Source of the DNA: Megalopta genalis
Taxonomy: Eukaryota > Arthropoda > Insecta > Hymenoptera > Halictidae
NCBI RefSeq assembly: GCF_051020955.1
Contig: NW_027477591.1
Span: forward strand, 1 to 64,000
Direction: 5' to 3'
DNA: 64,000 nucleotides
Position numbers and translations under genes: made by a program. Each line of letters begins with the position of its first letter. The stretch's first letter is position 1. The notes under the pieces were generated by a model. It had not been told where the DNA came from and made no database searches. It worked only from the letters and a program-made list of their open reading frames with translations. Below are positions 45,501 through 54,256 of this stretch, in pieces.

Positions 45501-47600
45501 GAAGCTAAATTGTTCATTTCGCATGAATTTGAAGCTAAATCGTTTGTTAAAAATCGCTATTTCGCACGAATTTGAAGCGAAATAGTGTATATCGCATGAT
45601 ATTGAATCTAAATCGTATGTTTCGAGTTGATTTAAAGCTAATTCGTGTATTTCGTATGAATCTGAAGCTAAATTGTTCATTTCGCATGAATTTGAATCTA
45701 AATCGTTTGTTTAAAATCGCTATTTCGCACGAATTTGAAGCGAAATCGTGTGTTTCGCATGATATTGGAGCTAAATCGTATGTTTCGCGTTGATTTAAAG
45801 CTGATTCGTGTATTTCGCATGAATCTGAAGCTAAATTGTTCATATCGCATGAATTTGAATCTAAATCGTTTGTTTAAAATCGCTATTTCGCACGAATTTG
45901 AAGCGAAATAGTGTATATCGCATGATATTGAATCTAAATCGTATGTTTCGCGTTGATTTAAAGCTGATTCGTGTATTTCGCATGAATCTGAAGCTAAATT
46001 GTTCATATCGCATGAATCTGAATCTAAATCGTTTGCTTAAAATCGCTATTTCGCACGAATTTGAAGCGAAATCGTGTGTTTCGCATGATATTGGAGCTAA
46101 ATCGTATGTTTCGCGTTGATTTAAAGCTGATTCGTGTATTTCGCATGAATCTGAAGCTAAATTGTTCATATCGCATGAATTTGAATCTAAATCGTTTGTT
46201 TAAAATCGCTATTTCGCACGAATTTGAAGCGAAATCGTGTGTTTCGCATGATATTGAAGCTAAATCGTATGTTTCGCGTTGATTTAAAGCTGATTCGTGT
46301 ATTTCGCATGAATCTGAAGCTAAATTGTTCATATCGCATGAATTTGAATCTAAATCGTTTGTTTAAAATCGCTATTTCGCACGAATTTGAAGCGAAATCG
46401 TGTGTTTCGCATGATATTGAAGCTAAATCGTATGTTTCGCGTTGATTTAAAGCTGATTCGTGTATTTCGTATGAATCTGAAGCTAAATTGTTCATTTCGC
46501 ATGAATTTGAAGCTAAATCGTTTGTTTAAAATCGCTATTTCGCACGAATTCGAAGCGAAATCGTGTATATCGCATGATATTGGAGCTAAATCGTATGTTT
46601 CGCGTTGATTTAAAGCTGATTCGTGTATTTCGCATGAATCTGAAGCTAAATTGTACATATCGCATGAATTTGAATCTAAATCGTTTGTTTAAAATCGCTA
46701 TTTCGCACGAATTTGAAGCGAAATAGTGTATATCGCATGATATTGAATCTAAATCGTATGTTTCGCGTTGATTTAAAGCTAATTCGTGTATTTCGTATGA
46801 ATCTGAAGCTAAATTGTTCATTTCGCATGAATTTGAAGCTAAATCGTTTGTTTAAAATCGCTATTTCGCACGAATTCGAAGCGAAATCGTGTATATCGCA
46901 TGATATTGGAGCTAAATCGTATGTTTCACGTTGATTTAAAGCTGATTCGTGTATTTCGCATGAATCTGAAGCTAAATTGTTCATATCGCATGAATTTGAA
47001 TCTAAATCGTTTGTTTAAAATCGCTATTTCGCACGAATTTGAAGCGAAATCGTGTGTTTCGCATGATATTGAAGCTAAATCGTATGTTTCGCGTTGATTT
47101 AAAGCTGATTCGTGTATTTCGCATGAATCTGAAGCTAAATTGTTCATATCGCATGAATTTGAATCTAAATCGTTTGTTTAAAATCGCTATTTCGCACGAA
47201 TTTGAAGCGGAGTAGTGTATATCGCATGATATTGAATCTAAATCGTATGTTTCGCGTTGATTTAAAGCTAATTCGTGTATTTCGTATGAATCTGAAGCTA
47301 AATTGTTCGTTTCGCACGAATTTGAAGCGAAATAGTGTATATCGCATGATATTGAATCTCAATCGTATGTTTTGCGTTGATTTAAAGCTAATTCGTGTAT
47401 TTCGTATGAATCTGAAGCTAAATTGTTCATTTCGCATGAATTTGAAACTAAATCATTTGTTTAAAATCGCTATTTCGCACGAATTCAAAGCGAAATCGTG
47501 TATATCGCATGATATTGGAGCTAAATCGTATGTTTCGTGTCGATTTAAAGCTGATTCGTGTATTTCGCATGAATCTGAAGCTAAATTGTTCATATCGCAT
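39600..47600 (-). repeat. Large satellite duplication, about 3.1 kb repeated at 4,890/4,727 bp
   Basis: Landmarks from 39667 to 41297 recur at +4,890 bp (exactly 30 monomers); landmarks from 41623 to 42475 recur at +4,727 bp (29 monomers), so the second copy lost one monomer. Rare variants are shared, such as ATTTCTATCGAAATCG at about 40356 and 45246, and TTTAGCGTTG at about 40241 and 45131. Edges are approximate. Confidence 0.8.
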
Positions 47601-48069
47601 GAATTTGAAGCTAAATCGTTTGTTTAAAATCGCTATTTCGCACGAATTCGAAGCGAAATCGTGTATATCGCATGATATTGGAGCTAAATCGTATGTTTCG
47701 CGTTGATTTAAAGCTGATTCGTGTATTTCGCATGAATCTGAAGCTAAATTGTTCATATCGCATGAATTTGAAGCTAAATCGTTTGTTTAAAATCGCTATT
47801 TCGCACGAATTCGAAGCGAAATCGTGTATATCGCATGATATTGAATCTAAATCGTATGTTTCGCGTTGATTTAAAGCTAATTCGTGTATTTCGTATGAAT
47901 CTGAAGCTAAATTGTTCCTTTCGCATGAATTTGAATCTAAATCGTTTGTTTAAAATCGCTATATCCCACGAATTCGAAGCGAAATCGTGTATATCGCATT
48001 ATATTGGAGCTAAATCGTATGTTTCGCGTTGATTTAGAGCTGATTCGTGTATTTCGCATGAATCTGAAG

Positions 48070-48073
48070 CTAA
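48070..48073. other. Target-site duplication CTAA, left of copy 2
   Basis: CTAA precedes the LTR here and follows the other LTR at 57838-57841; joining the flanks restores a regular satellite subunit (CTGAAG-CTAA-ATTGTTC). Confidence 0.95.
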
Positions 48074-48284
48074 TGTTACGTCTCGCGACGTATTGCGTAG
48101 CGTGTAAATTATCATGTAAGACTTTATATACGAATAGCCGATAAGCATAGGTTAGCCGGTAGACAATTAAGTAATAACAACTATACCGATTCGCATGCAT
48201 AGCACCGCGCATAATACACCTTAAGTCAAACATAGTACTGGCGCCAACCCGTCGCGCCAGCCTGTCGCCGTTCTTCCGTACAAC

Positions 48285-48435
48285 CACTTTTCCTCTCGCT
48301 AACCCTTTTAAGATCCCTTATCGATACATAGATCTCCACTTGCACTTTTCCTCTCGCCTACCCTTTTAAGATCCCTTATCGATACATAGATCTCCACTTG
48401 CACTTTTCCTCTCGCCTACCCTTTTAAGATCCCTT
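48285..48435 (+). repeat. 58-bp tandem repeats in LTR (1 partial + 2 complete)
   Basis: A 35-bp partial unit at 48285-48319, then units at 48320-48377 and 48378-48435, each ending AAGATCCCTT in element sense. They lie in U3, about 410-560 bp upstream of the predicted start. Confidence 0.93.
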
Positions 48436-48817
48436 ACCATTACACAAAATTTCACTTATCTTGCCCTCGCCTACCCTTCACGACCCTTTCAACCCTTGTA
48501 TACCTGCTTCACTTTCCCGGCCGCCGGCTCGACGCCTACGCAGGCGCCCCGTACCTCTGACGTAGGCAGCCCCACTCTCCGCCGCACCGAGCGCGCGCAA
48601 GCAGCGACCCCCACTCCTCGACGTACCAGAGGAGCTCCGAGCAGCGGCTCGGAACATCAGTTCTACCTCCGCCGTCTCCTGGACTAGACGTCCACCGCCA
48701 GCACTCCGCATAGTGCTACGCGTTACTATTTCCATTTCGACTCTGAATCTTAGCTCGTACTTAACAATTTTAAGTCTCTTAAAGTATAAGTCTACAAGTG
48801 TAACTTTAATTCAAGAA

Positions 48818-48851
48818 TATACTACTTTTATTTCATATACATAAATTCAGT
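48818..48851 (+). promoter_or_regulatory. Predicted LTR core promoter (copy 2)
   Basis: TATAC begins at 48818 and the initiator TCAGT lies at 48847-48851, with its A at 48849, 31 nt downstream, which is standard spacing. The region is AT-rich within an otherwise GC-rich LTR. A prediction from motif spacing only. Confidence 0.4.
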
Positions 48852-49161
48852 GAAAGTTATTATCAACTACCAGTTCCTTAAACTAACTTCGACGTTAACA
48901 TAATTCAACATCGGCTTGGTGATTACTGTCTAGTATCGGCTGGACAATTGCTTACTTGATAATTTTCTTAATTTGTGAATACGCTTTCGTGCGCCTTGGA
49001 GCACGCCCCGTATGCTCGGCACGAACGTATATTCTCCTAGAGAAATAGCCCTTTCTACCAGTGTGTGTTGGACGCTCGCCCCGTAAGCGCCGCACTAGTA
49101 GAGAGTCGTACCATTGCCCCTATTTGCACGTTGCATTAGCCTCACGCTTGTATTAACGTCC

Positions 49162-49467
49162 ATGCCGAAACACGCCGGTCGGTCTTATCAATTGAGGAAG
49201 CTACGCCGATCCCACGCGGAACGCCCGCAACACTCACGTGATCCTGCACTCACGGTTAACGCCGTCATAGAAGCCCGTCTACGACAGCTGCTGCAAGCTG
49301 CCCAGACTCCCTGGACAACGCCAAGGCCACTCGACGTTCCGGCTTCTATCCTCGACGTCGCCAAGATCCCCGAAGCCGACCCGAGACGACTAGTCTACTT
49401 CATCCTCGCACGACGTACTAACAGCGTGCCGATTAGAATACCCCGCCCGGTGAGTGCTGAATTGTGA
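49162..49467 (+). CDS. ORF inside the 5' LTR of copy 2 (uncharacterised)
   Basis: 101 codons from ATG (a non-ATG extension starts at 49114). Basic, no recognised domain. The predicted protein is the same as in copy 1, although at least one synonymous difference lies in the non-ATG extension (CCC versus CCA at 49117-49119) and the LTRs differ elsewhere. It lies downstream of the predicted start site, ends 184 nt before the gag ATG, and contains a donor-like GTGAGT at 49450-49455 exactly between codons 96 and 97. It may be an upstream ORF, a first coding exon or a chance frame. Confidence 0.4.
   Translation: MPKHAGRSYQLRKLRRSHAERPQHSRDPALTVNAVIEARLRQLLQAAQTPWTTPRPLDVPASILDVAKIPEADPRRLVYFILARRTNSVPIRIPRPVSAEL
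49447..49455 (+). promoter_or_regulatory. Candidate splice donor at the LTR 3' part (copy 2)
   Basis: CCG|GTGAGT, with the intron side matching the consensus GTRAGT fully. Metavirus env genes are commonly expressed from a spliced RNA whose donor lies near the 5' end. Phase 0 in the LTR ORF. Confidence 0.35.
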
Positions 49468-49615
49468 ATCGCCTGCAAGCGCCTCGTGGTTATCCCAGTT
49501 AGACGCGGACGCCCCGCGCCGCGTGAACGAAAAGATTGCAATTTACGTTTAAACTCCGTGGAATTCGACGCGTTCACTAGTCAACGCGATTTCCGACCCC
49601 CGGGACGTAACAAAT

Positions 49616-49633
49616 TGGTGGCAGCGGTGGGAT
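49616..49633 (+). other. Primer binding site, tRNA-Leu type (copy 2)
   Basis: TGGTGGCAGCGGTGGGAT, 3 nt after the LTR end, identical to copy 1. Complementary to a tRNA-Leu-like 3' end with CCA. Confidence 0.8.
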
Positions 49634-49650
49634 ACTGAGCAATCACCACG

Positions 49651-51093
49651 ATGGCCACCCCCGCAGGAAACACGCGCTCCCAAGGGCCTGCCCCCTCCGC
49701 GAAATCCCAAGAACAGTTGTGCGAATATGAGGCTCAATTAAGAGCAGAAGAAGCTAGATTACGTAACCAAATAACTAAATTCGAAGAAAAGAAGTTGAAA
49801 CTCACTATCGATTTCGACAACGCGAGAGAAAGATTCGATAAGGACCGCGAGCTCCTTCAAAGACAGAACGCCGCGCTAGCACAAGAGGTCGAGGCATTGA
49901 AAATCCGTCACGGTTCCCCACTCGACAATACCGTGATCGAAGCATCGGATTTCGCCACCGACGACGACGCCGACACGCGTCGCCCCTTTTCCCAAGCCAG
50001 GGTCGCGCGAACCGAAATGAACACGGAAATGACGAATATCACCATGCATGCCGCGTGCAACACCGTCCCCGAATTCGACGGCACGAATCTCCCCGTCTGG
50101 AGATTTACGCGAGCTTGCCGCCGGGCCCGCGACCTAGTACCCAGCCGTTCAGAACAAACGTTGGCCAAACTAATCGTGAACAAATTGCAAGGACGCGCGT
50201 ATACCGCCATCGAGGACATGAATATTTTAACAGTCGCGGACATTTGCAACCGGTTGAAAGACGTGTTCGGACCCTCCGATACCATCGACCACTATCGCGG
50301 AGAGATGGCCAACATCAAAATGAGGCCAACGGAACACATCCTGGATTTTATCGGCCGCACTAAAGACCTTCGTTCGGCAATAATCGATTGCAACCACGCG
50401 CACCCAGACCTCGCCGACATAGACGACTTAACAAGGAGGAGCTTCCTCCGAGGCGTAATCCCTACATTAAAATATATGATCCGGCATCTAGAATCATACC
50501 CGCTCCAAAAATTATTCGACACCGCGATCGCGTGCTACAAGGAAGCGGAGGCAGACAGACAATCATACAACCCGCGAGAAGTTCGATTCTCCGAACCGCA
50601 ATCTAACGTACCGGAAAGGCGTTATCGCTCGCCGTCGCCGTATCGCGCGGGATTCCAACGTAATCAATCACATCAAAGGTACGAGCCTCCGAGACCACCA
50701 TACCGTGATGTCACGTATGCACCAACAAACAGACGCGCGCCGATTAATAACTACGAACCCAGGCGCGACTTCTCCACACGCGCCGCGCCGCGACACCAAG
50801 ACGATTATCGCTCGACTCCTCACCGCATCGAGCCAACCAGACCAACTTACAATGCCTCGCGCGTAGATAAACAATGCACTTACTGTAAAAATCTGGGTCA
50901 CGATATCCACGAGTGTAGGAAACGAGAATTTAACAACCGAGCGCGAGAACAAATGTCGGGAAACGGGCAGAACCTCCCGACCCAATCGAACGGCCGTCGG
51001 GAGGACCCGCGAAGATCGAGAACCGTCCGCGCGATCGCCCAGCAACCAGATCAAGAGGATCTGGAGCACAACGAGTCTCCCGAATCGCATTAA
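49651..51093 (+). CDS. gag: Gag structural polyprotein (copy 2)
   Basis: 480 residues, same length and architecture as copy 1: N-terminal coiled-coil region (about 20-85), capsid-like region (about 135-300), basic Arg-rich stretch, and one CCHC knuckle (C409, C412, H417, C422). It is open throughout, differing from copy 1 by a few substitutions (for example Ser90 to Pro and Val106 to Asp). The start has a good context (ACGATGG) 17 nt after the primer site. The end overlaps pol in the -1 frame. Likely still able to make particles. Confidence 0.94.
   Translation: MATPAGNTRSQGPAPSAKSQEQLCEYEAQLRAEEARLRNQITKFEEKKLKLTIDFDNARERFDKDRELLQRQNAALAQEVEALKIRHGSPLDNTVIEASDFATDDDADTRRPFSQARVARTEMNTEMTNITMHAACNTVPEFDGTNLPVWRFTRACRRARDLVPSRSEQTLAKLIVNKLQGRAYTAIEDMNILTVADICNRLKDVFGPSDTIDHYRGEMANIKMRPTEHILDFIGRTKDLRSAIIDCNHAHPDLADIDDLTRRSFLRGVIPTLKYMIRHLESYPLQKLFDTAIACYKEAEADRQSYNPREVRFSEPQSNVPERRYRSPSPYRAGFQRNQSHQRYEPPRPPYRDVTYAPTNRRAPINNYEPRRDFSTRAAPRHQDDYRSTPHRIEPTRPTYNASRVDKQCTYCKNLGHDIHECRKREFNNRAREQMSGNGQNLPTQSNGRREDPRRSRTVRAIAQQPDQEDLEHNESPESH
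50958..51004 (+). promoter_or_regulatory. -1 ribosomal frameshift signal, gag-pol (copy 2)
   Basis: G GGA AAC at 50958-50964 in Gag register, spacer GGGCAGAA (8 nt), stem CCTCCCGAC (50973-50981) pairing perfectly with GTCGGGAGG (50996-51004), loop 14 nt. From the slip the -1 frame has no stop through 51120 into protease. Frame arithmetic agrees: gag starts at position 1 modulo 3 and pol at 0. Confidence 0.87.
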
Positions 51094-51119
51094 GACCCGA
51101 TACCGCCGTACCCCATGTC

Positions 51120-53447
51120 TTGATAGAGCCCCCGGAAACCGTCAAGATAACAAGAGTTATGATAGACACCGGAGCAGAGCCCAACATTATAAAGGCGACT
51201 CTGCTTAAACCGGGCGTGATCATAGATACCCTCAATACGTTAAAAATCACGGGAATCACGGAGGGCGCAGTTTCGACCATGGGATCCACCATCTTAACGA
51301 TCGCGACAGTAGAAGTCGAATTCCACGTAGTCAGCGATACTTTTCCCATCCCCGCGGACGGAATCATAGGCTCGGCGTTCCTCTCACAGGGTGCCGAGAT
51401 CTCATACAAGCACAATAAATTGTCTTGGCACGATAACGAGTTCCCGTTCGTGACCAAGGACCGTATTAAGATAGGGCCACGAGAGTCAGCTTGCATTGCG
51501 ATAAGCGCCACTGGCCCGAAGTCCGGTTATCTCAGCCGTCGCGAGATAGCACCGGGAGTGTTAATACCTCATTGTTTGGCGCGCATATCCGGCGGGAAAA
51601 TCCGTATCAATTGCGTAAACACTACGGATAAAGCAATCGACCTCCCCATGCCGATCATGGAGCTGGAGGAGGTGGAAGAGATAACAGATACCCTGCCAGA
51701 ACCTAACGTACCAGTTCCAAGTACCACCTCCGCGCCGAAAGAAGGCCGCAATTCAAAGTCAAAATATACTAAATCAATCTTCAACCTCTCGCACCTCTCT
51801 GCCTCCCGCTACGAGGAGATAATGGGCATAATTAGCACCAACCACCTCAGTAGCGAGGAAAGAGAGAGCGTTGAAGACATCTTACGGGAATATCACGATA
51901 TCTTCCATCTCCCCGGGGAACACCTCGGACAAACCAGCGAGGTTAAACACAAAATCGTTACCACCGATCCGATACCCGTGCACGTCAAGCAGTATCGTTA
52001 CCCACCGATTCATAAGGAGGAAATCGACAGGCAAATGAAGGAACTTCTCGAACAAAAGATAGTAGAGCCATCCAAGTCTCCGTACAATAGCCCCTTATGG
52101 ATCGTCCCCAAGAAGGCCGACGCTAACGGCAATAAACGTTGGCGTATGGTGATCGATTTCCGTGCGCTAAATGAAAAATCGGTCCCAGACGCATACCCCC
52201 TCCCGAGCATCCTGGAAATACTCGACCAGCTCGGTAGCGCTAAGTACTTCAGCGTGTTCGATCTGGCCAATGGGTTCCACCAAATCGGCATGGACCCGGA
52301 AGACGCGCAGAAAACCGCGTTCTCAACACCGTTCGGACATTACGAGTTTAAACGTATGCCATTCGGCCTCCGTAACGCTCCCGCGACGTTTCAGCGCCTC
52401 ATGGACAGCGTTCTCTCAGGCCTGCAGGGAACGGAACTGTTCGTCTATCTAGACGACATCGTCATATACTCCCGCAGCCTTTCGGAACATAGGGCGAAAT
52501 TCGACAAGTTGGCCCGACGCCTACGCAACGCGAACTTGAAGTTACAGCCTTCGAAATGCGGCTTTTTGCACAAAGAAGTAGCATACCTAGGACACATTAT
52601 CGGTGAAAGCGGCGTGAAACCATGTCCTTTAAAAATCCAGGCTGTAAAAGAATTTCCGCGCCCCCAGAATATCCGAAGCCTGCGCGAGTTCCTGGGACTA
52701 TCAGGTTATTACCGTCGATTTATCCCTAAATTCTCGCATATAACAAAACCTTTGACAACCCTGTTGAAGAAAGATAAACCATTCGTATGGAATCGAGAAC
52801 AAGAGAACGCCTTCTGCGTTCTCCGCGAATTACTCACTACCGAACCTCTGTTGCAATACCCCGACTTCACAAAAGAATTCAACGTAACCACAGACGCCTC
52901 AGGTTACGCGATAGGTGGAGTATTGAGTCAGGGCCCTCCCAGCAAAGACCGCCCGATAGCCTACGCTTCCAGGCTGTTACACGGCGCAGAATTGAATTAC
53001 TCGACTATCGAGAAGGAATGTTTGGCGATAATATACTGTACACAGTATTTCCGGCCATATATCTACGGCCATAAATTCAATCTCGTCACGGACCACCAGC
53101 CCCTGGTCTGGATGAATAACGTTAAAGATCCGACGTCGCGATTGCTCCGCTGGCGCCTTAAACTAGCCGAGTTCGATTACAAGATCGTTTACAAAACCGG
53201 GAAGACTAATCTGAATGCAGACGCCCTGTCGCGCAATCCCGTACCAGATCCCCTTATCACAACCAAACCGACCCCATCTAAACAAGTCGGGGCCATTCGT
53301 CGTAAAAACAGTCGACAGACACCGAACGAGCCGCCGACAAATTCCACAGAGATAACACGACCACAGTCCCGACACCCCCCTACACCATCCAGGACCTCCT
53401 CACGAAATACTCCCTCGCGATCCCCCTTGCAAACACTAGCGCGATAG
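51120..53447 (+). CDS. pol: Protease - reverse transcriptase - RNase H (pol, copy 2)
   Basis: 775 codons from a TTG; expressed as Gag-Pol by the -1 slip upstream, since the frame is open back to 50958. Same motifs as copy 1: DTG at 16-18, GIIG at 81-84, RT with D381 and YLDD 443-446, RNase H D592, EKE 631-633, D658 and D701. The first 740 or so codons are near identical to copy 1. The tail differs because a C run is one base longer (six instead of five, 53375-53380) just before the deletion junction, so this frame stops at 53447. Confidence 0.94.
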   Translation: MIEPPETVKITRVMIDTGAEPNIIKATLLKPGVIIDTLNTLKITGITEGAVSTMGSTILTIATVEVEFHVVSDTFPIPADGIIGSAFLSQGAEISYKHNKLSWHDNEFPFVTKDRIKIGPRESACIAISATGPKSGYLSRREIAPGVLIPHCLARISGGKIRINCVNTTDKAIDLPMPIMELEEVEEITDTLPEPNVPVPSTTSAPKEGRNSKSKYTKSIFNLSHLSASRYEEIMGIISTNHLSSEERESVEDILREYHDIFHLPGEHLGQTSEVKHKIVTTDPIPVHVKQYRYPPIHKEEIDRQMKELLEQKIVEPSKSPYNSPLWIVPKKADANGNKRWRMVIDFRALNEKSVPDAYPLPSILEILDQLGSAKYFSVFDLANGFHQIGMDPEDAQKTAFSTPFGHYEFKRMPFGLRNAPATFQRLMDSVLSGLQGTELFVYLDDIVIYSRSLSEHRAKFDKLARRLRNANLKLQPSKCGFLHKEVAYLGHIIGESGVKPCPLKIQAVKEFPRPQNIRSLREFLGLSGYYRRFIPKFSHITKPLTTLLKKDKPFVWNREQENAFCVLRELLTTEPLLQYPDFTKEFNVTTDASGYAIGGVLSQGPPSKDRPIAYASRLLHGAELNYSTIEKECLAIIYCTQYFRPYIYGHKFNLVTDHQPLVWMNNVKDPTSRLLRWRLKLAEFDYKIVYKTGKTNLNADALSRNPVPDPLITTKPTPSKQVGAIRRKNSRQTPNEPPTNSTEITRPQSRHPPTPSRTSSRNTPSRSPLQTLAR
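53304..53308 (+). other. RNase H / integrase frame-change site (A5 run), copy 2
   Basis: The RT frame reads CGT AAA AAC AGT; the integrase frame has TAA at 53303-53305 and is open from 53306 on. Same as copy 1, so the frame change predates the split of the two copies. Confidence 0.5.
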
Positions 53448-54179
53448 AGATAGCCGACGCATTCACAAAACATTTTATCTGCCGGTTCGGCGCCCCCAAA
53501 GGAATCCTGACCGACCAGGGGACGAACTTTCTGAGTTCTCTGATGAGGAACGTCGCTAAACGTTTCAAAATAACCCAATTCAAAACCACCGCGTTTAGGC
53601 CACAAAGCAACGGCTCTATCGAGCGGTCTCACCATGTGCTCACAGAGTACTTAAAACAATACGTGAAAAATAACGACTGGGACGAGTGGCTCCCATTCGC
53701 AACATTCGCGTATAATACTAGTGTGCACGAAGGTACCCTATTCACCCCCCATGAACTCGTGTTCGGCACCATGGCTCGTACACCATCCGCAAACAGCGCG
53801 GCCCACGACTCGACCGACGAATCGTACGCGCACTATTTAGAAAGGCTGCAGGAAAAACTATCGGGCACCACCCAGAAGGCAAGAGAGAACCTGACCATGG
53901 CGAAGGCAAGATCGAAAAGGTTTTACGATAGGCGAACGAATGTCCGAACCTTCGCTGTCGGAGACAAGGTTTTCCTATTAAAGGAACCTCGGAAGGGGAA
54001 ATTCGACGACGAATATACCGGACCGTATACCGTACTAGAATGCTTAAACAATCAAAATGTAAGAATTAGTTTTAAGACCGGCTCCCGCGTGGTACACTCA
54101 GATAAGCTGAAACACGCGCCCAAACCACCCGTACATGTAAGCAGCGTCGGCTGCACCCTTATCAACCCCTACCCCGCCC

Positions 54180-54203
54180 GCGAGGCCCCCACCCAACCGC
54201 AGC
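54180..54203 (+). promoter_or_regulatory. Candidate env splice acceptor (copy 2)
   Basis: C-rich stretch ending CCGCAG|CGA, with AG at 54201-54202. The first exon base 54203 is a codon start in the env frame, 54 nt before the env ATG. Weak pyrimidine tract; other acceptors are possible. Confidence 0.25.
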
Positions 54204-54256
54204 GATATAAGACGGTGCAGGAGATGATCCAGGCACAGTCGCCATCCAACAACAGC

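Larger units (their letters stand above)
27968..48073 (-). repeat. 163-bp satellite array, subtype X, orientation B
   Basis: About 20 kb (some 120 monomers) of subtype X on the opposite strand. The spacer appears as TTGTTTAAAATCG and subunits as CGCATGAATCTGAAGCTAAA. Monomers recur at 163 bp, with 206-bp variants and several multi-monomer duplications annotated separately. No other sequence interrupts it. Overlapping short frames on both strands are by-products of the repeat. Confidence 0.95.
48074..49612 (+). repeat. 5' LTR of copy 2 (1,539 bp)
   Basis: TGTTACGTC...GACGTAACA ends. It differs from the copy 1 LTRs by scattered substitutions (for example ACCCCCGGG against ATCCCCGGG before the 3' end in element sense). 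It contains, in order, the 58-bp repeats, the predicted promoter and the LTR ORF. Confidence 0.97.

Noticed and set aside
27968..48073. Family of 102-codon and 73-codon frames on opposite strands in the inverted array
   Set aside because: Same explanation: each is two monomers long and overlaps its neighbour by one monomer; no independent coding signal.
51120..51122. TTG as a true start codon for pol
   Set aside because: The pol frame is open well upstream and a canonical frameshift signal explains its expression; a non-ATG start is not needed. The same applies to the TTG at 22243 and to those in the LTR ORFs.
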